NCBI GenBank assembly: GCA_020056515.1
Contig: JAGVHP010000048.1
Location: 1 to 8,953, forward strand
Length of the DNA stretch: 8,953 bases
Direction: 5' to 3'
Origin: Candidatus Shapirobacteria bacterium
GTDB lineage: Bacteria > Patescibacteriota > Microgenomatia > UBA12405
Part shown: piece by piece, positions 1 through 6,523 of the stretch
Position numbering within the stretch: position 1 is the stretch's first letter
How the letters are laid out: each line of letters opens with the position of its first letter
Position numbers and translations under genes: made by a program
The notes under the pieces: model-generated
The model's database searches: none
What the model was told of the DNA's origin: nothing
Seen by the model: only the letters and a program-made list of their open reading frames with translations

Positions 1-1046
1 GAGCCACTGCCATCTGAAGCAGAATAGCTGATATCTTGGGGATTTTGGTTGGTGGTTGGGGGAAACGAATCGAGAGAGGAGGTAGGGGCGACTCGATCAA
101 CGACCAATTTCCAGACAGAACTAAAAGAACTGGTGTAATTCAGGGAATCTTTAACCTTCACCCGCCAATAATAGGTACCATTGGAAGTACCAGCGGCAGA
201 AATAGAGGAAGATGATAACCAACCAGATTGATAGAGAAGATTAGTTAATCCCAAATCAGAATAAACTTCATACTGGTAGCTGATAACTCCATTTTGAGGA
301 CAATAGATATCCGAATCTTGCCAATCCATGACAGGGTTTAGGTCCCAAGGGGAGCCTAAGCCTGTGTAGGTATTGTTGGCGGGAGAGACTAAAACCGGGA
401 TTGATGGTGGAGACCAACAACCAGCGATTATTTGATTGTTGGCGGCTGAAACCTGATGAGTGAAACTACTAGTTGATTGATTGATAATTGAAGACAAAAG
501 CCAGAAGGACAAAATAAGAGTTGCTTGAATATTTTTACTTTTTTTCTTTTTAATTACTTTAACAACGGTAAAAATTTCACTGACAATAATCAACAGGGCG
601 GGTAAAACAAAGACAAAAATTACCCCTATTTTTGTTTGAGAAAAAGAAATAAGATAACCAAAAAGAGGAAGGGTAAATATTACCTTTCCCCAAATAGCTT
701 CGCGTCGAAGTAGCCACTGATCTTCAACATTATTGGCGTCACCCCTGGTCTTAAAAAATGTTTTGCCGTCTTTACTGACTTCAGCAATCAACCGATGGGT
801 GACGTTTTCACGGAAGTTATCGGGTTTGATAAAGGTGATGATGTCGTTTTGATAAAGGTCTTGATAGCCTCTTTTAACCACAACCACCGAACCTTCCATA
901 ATGGCCGGACGCATAGAACCGGATTTGACCACAAAAGCCCGGAGTGGTCCCCGAGGAAGTGAGGCAAGCAAAGTAATAATAGAGATCAAACCAAAAATGA
1001 CAACCATCCCTATCTTTACTATGTTTAGGAATTTTTTGGATAACAT
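1..1046 (-). CDS. SipW-type signal peptidase I fused to extracellular Ig/Fn3-like domains (3' end outside window)
   Basis: I translated this by hand from the ATG at 1046; 348 codons stay open to the window edge, so the C-terminus is missing. It is a membrane serine protease that removes signal peptides from exported proteins. Residues 9-30 form a first membrane segment, followed by S-G-S-M with the nucleophile Ser44, then T-H-R with His84, and R-G-D-A-N with Asp103. His in place of the usual Lys marks the SipW/archaeal/ER (S26B) class. Membrane segments follow at about 121-136 and 140-160, then a basic run (KVIKKKKSK, 163-171), a third segment at about 173-188, and V-S-A-A near 199-202. The rest is outside the cell: an Fn3-like domain at about 213-320 with Y-Y-W-R-V, and the start of another Ig-like domain. 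Ordinary SipW ends after the second half of the membrane region, so the extension of more than 150 residues is unusual. The TasA-like gene upstream is its likely substrate. No clear Shine-Dalgarno site is seen. Confidence 0.85.
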   Translation of the reverse strand, partial: MLSKKFLNIVKIGMVVIFGLISIITLLASLPRGPLRAFVVKSGSMRPAIMEGSVVVVKRGYQDLYQNDIITFIKPDNFRENVTHRLIAEVSKDGKTFFKTRGDANNVEDQWLLRREAIWGKVIFTLPLFGYLISFSQTKIGVIFVFVLPALLIIVSEIFTVVKVIKKKKSKNIQATLILSFWLLSSIINQSTSSFTHQVSAANNQIIAGCWSPPSIPVLVSPANNTYTGLGSPWDLNPVMDWQDSDIYCPQNGVISYQYEVYSDLGLTNLLYQSGWLSSSSISAAGTSNGTYYWRVKVKDSLNYTSSFSSVWKLVVDRVAPTSSLDSFPPTTNQNPQDISYSASDGSG

Positions 1047-1056
1047 AGGCTTTAGA

Positions 1057-1082
1057 GGAACCCCGATGTATCTCGGGGTTCC
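1057..1082. repeat. Perfect 10-bp inverted repeat between the TasA-like gene and the signal peptidase gene
   Basis: GGAACCCCGA at 1057-1066 and TCGGGGTTCC at 1073-1082 are exact reverse complements around a 6-base loop. In the minus-strand transcript the hairpin falls after the TasA-like stop codon and ends 10 bases before the signal peptidase ATG. It is not followed by a run of T on either strand, so it is not a standard Rho-independent terminator. It could protect the 3' end of the upstream message, lower translation of the peptidase, or be a dispersed palindrome. The pairing is seen; the role is inferred. Confidence 0.7.
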
Positions 1083-1106
1083 GAAAAACCTATTTAAAAC
1101 AGACCG

Positions 1107-1664
1107 TTACGGTTGCGTACCAGTGACCGCTAAAGTAAAGATAACTGTTTTACCTTGCCATTCGTTGTCTGCGGCAGATGTAAGTCTGGCGGCTATCCGG
1201 TAATTTTTATAATTACTGATTCCGGGAAGAAGGGTGCTGAGGAAAGTTTTTTCAGTAACACCTTGCCAGCTTGCAAGAGTAGCCCATCCGGAACCTGTCT
1301 CCGGAGTGGCACCATTTTCATATACGGCTACTTCAAGTTTGGTTGGATCGGCTGCCCCAATACCGCTAACAGCTGAAATTCGCCCAGAAGTGTTGAAATT
1401 TAACCCAGTAGTACTGGCATTCCAGAGCGAGAACGAATAACCGTTTGTGGACGAACCGGGAATTAATCCAGTTAGAACCATGGAAGAGTCAACGGTGGCG
1501 GTGTTCCATGTTGATCCATCTTTGCTAACCTGAAGGTCGGCGGTACCTGTTTGGATTTGATTATTTCCAACGGTTACAGCGTCAGTCCAGACAGCTCGGG
1601 TGTTGGCGAAAGCCACTCCGGCGACGGTGACAGAAAGCATTAAAGCTAAAATAATTCTTTTCAT
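1107..1664 (-). CDS. TasA/camelysin-like exported surface protein (SipW substrate type)
   Basis: This is a 185-residue protein with a signal peptide at 1-20 (MKR, then a hydrophobic run, then A-F-A before N21). The mature start, N-T-R-A-V-W-T-D-A, followed by V-G-N-N-Q-I-Q-T-G-T-A-D-L-Q-V, matches the beginning of TasA/CalY family proteins, where an aromatic-(S/T)-D motif and a G-T-x-D-L strand follow the cleavage site. The C-terminus A-D-N-E-W-Q-G-K-T-V-I-F-T-L is also typical of that family. TasA proteins are beta-sandwich subunits that form extracellular fibres in Firmicutes and are processed by the dedicated peptidase SipW. Here a SipW-type peptidase is the next gene, which supports the pairing. 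No cysteines are present. Whether it forms fibres in this organism is not known. The ATG start is fixed by an in-frame TGA 15 bases upstream. Confidence 0.8.
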   Translation of the reverse strand: MKRIILALMLSVTVAGVAFANTRAVWTDAVTVGNNQIQTGTADLQVSKDGSTWNTATVDSSMVLTGLIPGSSTNGYSFSLWNASTTGLNFNTSGRISAVSGIGAADPTKLEVAVYENGATPETGSGWATLASWQGVTEKTFLSTLLPGISNYKNYRIAARLTSAADNEWQGKTVIFTLAVTGTQP

Positions 1665-1680
1665 GTGATTTTTTAGTTTT

Positions 1681-1690
1681 CACCTCCTTT
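1681..1690 (-). promoter_or_regulatory. Strong Shine-Dalgarno site of the TasA-like gene, unusually far from the start
   Basis: The minus strand reads AAAGGAGGTG, a near-perfect complement to the 16S rRNA tail and the best ribosome site in the window. The GGAGG core ends 18 bases before the ATG at 1664, longer than the usual 5-10. No alternative start lies closer, because the frame has a TGA just after the site. The AT-rich stretch at about 1690-1722 includes TATATT on the minus strand, a possible -10 box, but no matching -35 box is seen. Confidence 0.6.
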
Positions 1691-1749
1691 AATTAATTAA
1701 ATATAATTAACTTATAAACTATTTACGGACTCTCCGCCAGAGACAGGTT

Positions 1750-3117
1750 TTAACTATTTTTTTCAGATTTGCCGCAGTGCAATAAATATCGCCTAACTTC
1801 GGGAAAAGTTTTTTTGAAGAATTGGAGGACGACAAGACCGATAAAGATTCCTAAAAGGTCAATAAGGGTGTCACGGAAACGGCCACTGCGGCCGATAACA
1901 AAATACTGATGAAACTCGTCAGTGAGTGAATAAAGATAGGAAAACAGAATTGACTTTGACGGAGATAGAGTAGCCAAGACAATTAGTACCAGTAAAACTG
2001 CATATTCAATCAGATGAAAAGTTTTAAGAATGATAAAACGTTGAAGTGAAGTACCGGTAATGGCGGTAGTGGGAATCGAAGAGAGATAAAAAATAACAGC
2101 CATCCAGATGAGGGCGGGAAACAAAACGATGATTTTATTTATTTTTTTTGACCCATGAAAAAGAAGGGGTGACAAAATAAGAATAGTACCGCCAATCATT
2201 AAGATGGTTGAAAATATCATAATCGGTGACTTTGATTCTTTTATTGTAAGACCGGAAGAGCGAGATGCAATAGGAGGAAAGGTAATTCCCAAAACCGGAG
2301 GGCAATAAAGATTGGCAGAAGAACCGACAGGCGGCTTTTTGGTTACAGTGGGTTTCTTGGTGGCAGTGGGTTTTTTGGTAGAGGTGGCTTTAGGAGGAAG
2401 AGAATAGGAATAGGAGGTAACAGTTCTTTGTTGAGGATCAATCAAATAAACCGCGTCGCCGTCGTTATTTAAAAAGCCGGAAGAAAAGAAGGTCTGGCAG
2501 GTAGAAAGCGACCCGACAGAAGAACAGGTGATTTTGCGGGAGTTGCCACTCTGATCTCTAACCCGCCAGTCGGAGAGGTCAACACTAAAAGAATTGGGAT
2601 TATAAATTTTTATCCACTCATTGCCATCGTCAGGATCGGCCAGAATTTCAGTGATTTCTAAATTAATATAGGGGCCCGCCGTCGCTGAAGCTTTGGCGGG
2701 TAAAGTGGAAGTAGGGAGTGGTGTAAGACTCGATAAACAGAGTAAATTTGGTTGGTTGGGTGAGGTTTCAGTTAAGCACCAAGAGCCGTCATTTTGACGG
2801 GAAAAGGAAAGGTGCAGCGGAAGGGGTTTGCTGGGACGGGAATCAATGACAGAACCGCTCGAATCAACCAGAGAGATATCGTCGGCGGAAGTATTGTTGA
2901 TAAAAGAAGTTGGGTTTTCAAAAACTTTGATTTCCCGGGGACCAAGAAAAGAATCAAGGTGGAAATGATGATTGGTGGAATCACGGATAGTAAAACCGGT
3001 CAGGTCGATAGCAATTTCAGAAAGATTGATAATCTCTACCCACTCTTTTTGATTGACAGGTGGGTCAGGATAAATTTCATTAATGGCGATCTCGGGCAGC
3101 ACAAAATAGAGTAACAA
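1750..3117 (-). CDS. Membrane protein with two lamin-tail domains, a Thr/Lys/Pro linker and a VanZ-like domain
   Basis: A lamin-tail (LTD) fold covers about residues 9-110: I-N-E-I-Y-P, then E-W-V-E-I-I-N, then D-L-T-G-F-T-I-R-D. A second covers about 151-238: I-T-E-I-L-A-D-P, then N-E-W-I-K-I-Y-N, then D-L-S-D-W-R-V-R-D. Cysteine pairs at 114/127 and 198/207 could form disulfides. A linker with T-K-K-P repeats (247-262) leads to membrane segments near 298-320 and 326-347, then a VanZ-like region with F-H-x-x-E-Y (367-372), D-E-F-H-Q (400-404), R410, D416 and D420. VanZ is linked to teicoplanin resistance and has relatives of unknown role. LTDs in bacteria occur on surface proteins. The basic loop after the first membrane segment (HGSKKINK) places the LTDs outside the cell. 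The start is uncertain: TTG at 3117, no Shine-Dalgarno site, three bases after the gltX stop, and too short a hydrophobic N-terminus for a signal peptide. It is probably translated by reinitiation from gltX. Confidence 0.8.
   Translation of the reverse strand: MLLYFVLPEIAINEIYPDPPVNQKEWVEIINLSEIAIDLTGFTIRDSTNHHFHLDSFLGPREIKVFENPTSFINNTSADDISLVDSSGSVIDSRPSKPLPLHLSFSRQNDGSWCLTETSPNQPNLLCLSSLTPLPTSTLPAKASATAGPYINLEITEILADPDDGNEWIKIYNPNSFSVDLSDWRVRDQSGNSRKITCSSVGSLSTCQTFFSSGFLNNDGDAVYLIDPQQRTVTSYSYSLPPKATSTKKPTATKKPTVTKKPPVGSSANLYCPPVLGITFPPIASRSSGLTIKESKSPIMIFSTILMIGGTILILSPLLFHGSKKINKIIVLFPALIWMAVIFYLSSIPTTAITGTSLQRFIILKTFHLIEYAVLLVLIVLATLSPSKSILFSYLYSLTDEFHQYFVIGRSGRFRDTLIDLLGIFIGLVVLQFFKKTFPEVRRYLLHCGKSEKNS
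2333..2386. repeat. Three in-frame 18-base tandem units coding the T-K-K-P linker
   Basis: Units at 2333-2350, 2351-2368 and 2369-2386 share GGTTTTTTGGT-like sequence with a few substitutions each and encode (T-x-x-T-K-K-P)-type repeats between the second lamin-tail domain and the membrane region. The length is a multiple of three, so gain or loss of units would change linker length without breaking the frame. Confidence 0.6.
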
Positions 3118-3120
3118 AAA

Positions 3121-4521
3121 TTACTTGAGTTTCGCTAGAGCGATATTAATTTTTCGGATAGTCCCCTCAATCCCCAGTGCCGGCAAACATTCAACAATGG
3201 GCGGGGTAAAGGTGGCACCGCAGATGGCGACACGAAGAACCATAAAATACTGGCCGGTGTTCCAAGAATTTTTTGCAATTAATTCAGTTAACTTGTTTTG
3301 GAGGTCAGAAAATTCAGATAACACTTCCTTGGTTTTGGTAAGCATTTCAGTGACAAGTTCTTTGGTGGAATCACGTTGGAGTAAAAGAGAAGAATCGTAA
3401 TCGATGTCCTCAAATAAAAATTTGAGGGTGGCCGGTAAATCTCCAAATTTAACAATTCTATCTTTTAGAATGGGGATTAATATTTTAATTTGCCCGTCGG
3501 AAGCTTGGGGTAAAAACTTTTTGAAATAAGAAAAAAGTTTGTCATCGTTCAATTTACGAATATAGAGACCATTAAAATACTCCAATTTTTTACGGTCAAA
3601 GATGGCGGCTTTTTTGTGAAGATGCTCTAAACTAAACTCTTTGACGAATTCTTCCAGAGTAAAGATTTCTCTATCGGTACCGGGATTCCAGCCCAGAAGC
3701 ATTAAAAAATTAAGCATGGCTTCAGGTAAATAACCCTCGTCTAGAAATTGTTGAGCAAATACCGAACCGAAACGCTTGCTCATTTTCCCGGGATGGGACG
3801 GATCAAGCAAGACTGTTAAGTGGGCGATTTGGGGAACGGTCCAGCCAAAATATTTATATAGAAGAATGTGTTTGGGAGTTGAAGAAATCCACTCATCGGC
3901 CCGGATAATGTGGCTGATTTCCATCAGATGGTCGTCAACCACGACAGCAAAGTGATAGGTGGGAATGCCGTTACTTTTGATTAACACCTGATCATCAAGA
4001 TCGGCAGTATTAAAAGTTATCGGACCACGAATCAGATCGTTAAAACTAACCGTTTCTTTATCGGGAATTTTCATCCGGATGACATAAGGAAGGCCATCTT
4101 TGAGATTTTGGGCTATTTCGGCCGGGGATAAAGTTAGGCAATGGCGGTCGTATTTGGGAATTCTTTTTTTAACTTTGGCGTCGTTTCGAATCTTATCCAA
4201 CCTTTCCTGGGGACAAAAACAATAGTAGGCATGATTCCGGTCCAGCAATTCCTTGATATATTTTTGATAAATTCCTAAACGCTCCGATTGAATTACCGGC
4301 TCTCCGTCCCAGGAGAGCCCGAAGTCTTTCATGACTTGCTTCAGTCGGTCAGCGGCACCAACAACCTGCCGTTTTTGATCGGTATCTTCAATCCGGAGTA
4401 AAAACTGGCCGTTGTTTTTTTTGGCAAAGGCATAACTATAAAGAAAAGTCCGGAGAGAGCCGATATGTAAATCACCGGTGGGCGACGGAGCCATGCGGGT
4501 GCGGACAACTTTTGAAGACAT
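3121..4521 (-). CDS. gltX: Glutamyl-tRNA synthetase (class I)
   Basis: This enzyme charges tRNA-Glu with glutamate in the cytoplasm using ATP. Counting from the ATG at 4521 (466 residues), the N-terminus R-T-R-M-A-P-S-P-T-G-D-L leads to the HIGH-type motif H-I-G-S at 19-22, and the KMSKS-type motif K-M-S-K-R is at 246-250. A zinc-type pattern is kept: C101-x-C103, Y124, C128. The helical anticodon-binding part follows from about residue 290. The length matches the family (about 460-490). The frame stays open upstream to an ATG at 4611, but those extra residues read through a hairpin repeat and resemble no GluRS, so I place the start at 4521; ATG 4536 is also possible. Neither has a good Shine-Dalgarno site. 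Whether it also charges tRNA-Gln for GatCAB, common in CPR bacteria, cannot be told from this window. Confidence 0.95.
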   Translation of the reverse strand: MSSKVVRTRMAPSPTGDLHIGSLRTFLYSYAFAKKNNGQFLLRIEDTDQKRQVVGAADRLKQVMKDFGLSWDGEPVIQSERLGIYQKYIKELLDRNHAYYCFCPQERLDKIRNDAKVKKRIPKYDRHCLTLSPAEIAQNLKDGLPYVIRMKIPDKETVSFNDLIRGPITFNTADLDDQVLIKSNGIPTYHFAVVVDDHLMEISHIIRADEWISSTPKHILLYKYFGWTVPQIAHLTVLLDPSHPGKMSKRFGSVFAQQFLDEGYLPEAMLNFLMLLGWNPGTDREIFTLEEFVKEFSLEHLHKKAAIFDRKKLEYFNGLYIRKLNDDKLFSYFKKFLPQASDGQIKILIPILKDRIVKFGDLPATLKFLFEDIDYDSSLLLQRDSTKELVTEMLTKTKEVLSEFSDLQNKLTELIAKNSWNTGQYFMVLRVAICGATFTPPIVECLPALGIEGTIRKINIALAKLK

Positions 4522-4544
4522 AATGAATTTTAACATCAAAACCC

Positions 4545-4588
4545 AAATTCCCCTCGGCTTCGCCGCATCCCCCTTTGACAAGGGGGAC
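4545..4588. repeat. Paired-hairpin repeat, copy 1 (between gltX and the divergent plus-strand gene)
   Basis: The unit starts with AAATTCC, then hairpin 1 at 4555-4565 (CGGC, loop TTC, GCCG), then hairpin 2 at 4568-4587 (TCCCCCTT, loop TGAC, AAGGGGGA, 8 pairs). The same order, spacing and leading AAATCC occur at 8318-8363 and 8590-8635. The loop and edge of hairpin 2 create a perfect TTGACA at 4575-4580 on the plus strand, which could act as a -35 box for the gene at 4605, but no good -10 box lies at the right distance. Confidence 0.75.
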
Positions 4589-4604
4589 AGTGTAAAATAA
4601 TTTA

Positions 4605-5645
4605 ATGACATCGTTAACTTATGTGGCCCATATTAGCCGGCGGATAATTAAATATGGAGGGGTGGGACTGGTTGGACTGGTGGCCATTTGGTGGATTGGC
4701 GGGTTGGCGGTGAAGGTGTATTTGGCGGCTCATACCCCATACGTGCCGCCAACAGTTAGGTTTCAAATTCTGCCAAAAATAGTTTTTCCGGACAAAAAAT
4801 TTGAAAGAAAAGAATTTAGTTTGGAGCTGCCAAACGACACCTACCCAAAATTTAAAGATCAAGCTAAAGTGTATGTAATTTACCGGTCTAAAAGTGTGAT
4901 TGGGGAGTTGGAGGCTGCTAAAAAAACAGCGGCCCTGATGGGTTTTAGGAAAGAACCAACCGAAATAAAAACAGGAATTTATGAATTTGCTGACAGTTTG
5001 ACTAACCGAACCCTGACCATGAATGTGCTGTCGGGTAATTTCAACCTTAGTTACCCTTATCTGGCTGACCAGCTACTTTTAAACCCCGATGAAATGTCGG
5101 ATAAAGCCGGGGCGGTGTCGGTAGCTAAAAGCTTTTTGCAACAGGCAGGAAAAATGTATCCCGACCTGGAAGAGGGTGAAAATAAGATAAGTTATTGGAA
5201 AATTGCCTTTGGGGGATTGAAGGAAACACCGGGATTAAATGATGCTAATTTGGTCAGAGTAGATTTTTTTCGAAAAAAGTTGGACGGTAATCAGGAGATG
5301 GTAACCGACGACCTAAGCAAGGCTTCAGTGTCAGTGTTGGTGTCCGGCTCCAGTCTGGCAGCCAAAAAAATAGTTGAAGTGGAATACAAATACATCAATG
5401 TTGACGTCTCGGCGCCTTCAACCTATCCGATTAAAACCCCGGAGGCAGCTTATGAAGATTTGAAGATGGGTTATTATTGGCCGGCTAAAGACAGTGAGGC
5501 CAAGAGTACGGTGATTAGAAAAGTAACTTTGGCTTATTTTGAACCAGTAACTCCGGCCCAGTTTTTGCAACCGGTTTACGTTTTTGGAGGCGATGGTGGC
5601 TTTACGGCCTACGTTCCAGCGGTGACTGATAAGTGGGTTCAATAA
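4605..5645 (+). CDS. Membrane-anchored protein of unknown function
   Basis: I do not recognise this 346-residue protein with confidence. It has a short basic N-terminus (S-R-R-I-I-K, 11-16), one membrane segment at about 18-42 rich in Gly, Val and Leu, and then about 300 residues expected to lie outside the cell. The exported part has no cysteines and looks like a mix of alpha and beta structure. Its C-terminal part (about 303-342), with Y-F-E-P-V and L-Q-P-V-Y-V-F-G-G-D-G-G-F-T-A-Y-V-P-A-V, recalls the end of YycI/PepSY-like proteins that bind or regulate membrane partners; this is a weak resemblance only. It is the only plus-strand gene here and overlaps the carboxypeptidase by 7 bases at the 3' ends. 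No Shine-Dalgarno site precedes ATG 4605; GTG 4623 is another possible start and would keep the membrane segment. Confidence 0.75.
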   Translation: MTSLTYVAHISRRIIKYGGVGLVGLVAIWWIGGLAVKVYLAAHTPYVPPTVRFQILPKIVFPDKKFERKEFSLELPNDTYPKFKDQAKVYVIYRSKSVIGELEAAKKTAALMGFRKEPTEIKTGIYEFADSLTNRTLTMNVLSGNFNLSYPYLADQLLLNPDEMSDKAGAVSVAKSFLQQAGKMYPDLEEGENKISYWKIAFGGLKETPGLNDANLVRVDFFRKKLDGNQEMVTDDLSKASVSVLVSGSSLAAKKIVEVEYKYINVDVSAPSTYPIKTPEAAYEDLKMGYYWPAKDSEAKSTVIRKVTLAYFEPVTPAQFLQPVYVFGGDGGFTAYVPAVTDKWVQ

Positions 5646-6523
5646 GAGCGATATTCCCAGGAAAGATTGGATTTGGCCCAAGTGACCAGTTTGGCGGTAT
5701 CAGCGAAACGGTCAACGCTTTGGGCTACTAGGGTTAAAAGATAGTGGCCGTTTATATTAACCAAGCCAATAAACGAACCACTGGCTTCAGGAGTCCAGCC
5801 GGTTTTTAGACCTTCAATTTCGGGTACTTTACCCAATAATTCATTGGTGGAAACCAAGTGATGACTAATTTGACCGCTTAAATCAGCAAGAGAGGCCTCT
5901 TTGGTTTTAGCGGCTGCCACAATTGAGGGGAGTTTTAGAGACAGCCTCCCAATTTGAGAAAGATCGTAAAGGGTAGAGTAGTGATCGGGGTCATGGAGGC
6001 CGTCAAAATTCATAAAATGGGTATTTAAGAGACCGTATTTTTTGACCAGAGCGTTCATTTGGCCGACAAAAGCAGAGGTGCCACCGTTGAGGTGATCGGC
6101 CAAATTAAAAGCGGCGTCGTTGGCAGAAAAAATTAGAAGCCCGGAGACCAGAGTGTTAACAGTCACTTTTTCACCCTCGACAAGATTCATGGTTTTGCCG
6201 ATGGAATAGGCTTTAGCAGTGATGACTTCGTCGAGAGGATAGAGGTTGAGGGCGGTGAGGGCGGTAGCTAATTTAGTCACAGAGGCAGGATAAATTTTTT
6301 CCGAAATACGCGAGCCGGCAATAATTTGATTATCGGCCGGGTCGATTATTAAATAATAAGGAGTAGAAAGGAGAGGAAGAGTTTTGGTTTTGGCAACCGC
6401 TTGGGGAGGAGAAATAAAAAAGGCGGGAGAATCTGACAGTTTGGATTTTGATTCAACAAAATGCCAGGTTAATAAAAATAAATTTATAAGCAAAAGACTA
6501 AAAACGGCTTTTCTAGACAGCAT
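5639..6523 (-). CDS. D-alanyl-D-alanine carboxypeptidase (PBP5/DacA-like, peptidase family S11)
   Basis: The enzyme trims the terminal D-Ala from peptidoglycan stem peptides outside the membrane and is a penicillin-binding protein. All three active-site motifs are present, numbered from the ATG at 6523 (294 residues): S-V-T-K at 81-84 with nucleophile Ser81, S-A-N at 133-135, and K-T-G at 240-242. The N-terminus has a basic start and a hydrophobic segment at about 8-21 that serves as a signal peptide or anchor. The protein stops soon after the catalytic domain, so the C-terminal beta domain and amphipathic anchor of E. coli PBP5 are missing and the N-terminal segment probably holds it in the membrane. 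ATG 6523 was chosen over the in-frame TTG at 6532 because GGAG sits 5 bases before it. The start lies inside the end of aspS (11-base overlap), so translation is likely coupled. Confidence 0.93.
   Translation of the reverse strand: MLSRKAVFSLLLINLFLLTWHFVESKSKLSDSPAFFISPPQAVAKTKTLPLLSTPYYLIIDPADNQIIAGSRISEKIYPASVTKLATALTALNLYPLDEVITAKAYSIGKTMNLVEGEKVTVNTLVSGLLIFSANDAAFNLADHLNGGTSAFVGQMNALVKKYGLLNTHFMNFDGLHDPDHYSTLYDLSQIGRLSLKLPSIVAAAKTKEASLADLSGQISHHLVSTNELLGKVPEIEGLKTGWTPEASGSFIGLVNINGHYLLTLVAQSVDRFADTAKLVTWAKSNLSWEYRSY

Noticed and set aside
901..1440. Short plus-strand reading frames opposite the signal peptidase and TasA-like genes, and similar ones opposite or inside gltX, aspS, the carboxypeptidase and the LTD/VanZ gene
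   Set aside because: They are antisense or out-of-frame shadows of well-supported proteins, with no domain signals or ribosome sites.
4575..4603. A sigma70-type promoter for the plus-strand gene using TTGACA at 4575
   Set aside because: The -35 box is perfect, but TAAAAT lies only 12 bases away and the boxes at 15-17 bases are poor matches. The box is also explained by the hairpin repeat.
4522..4611. A 30-residue N-terminal extension of gltX up to the ATG at 4611
   Set aside because: It is read through a hairpin repeat, overlaps the divergent gene's start, and has no counterpart in GluRS proteins, which begin a few residues before the R-x-R-x-A-P-S-P-T-G motif.
5639..5645. A bidirectional terminator at the convergent gene ends
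   Set aside because: The two stop codons overlap within 7 bases and no hairpin with a T tail was found there.
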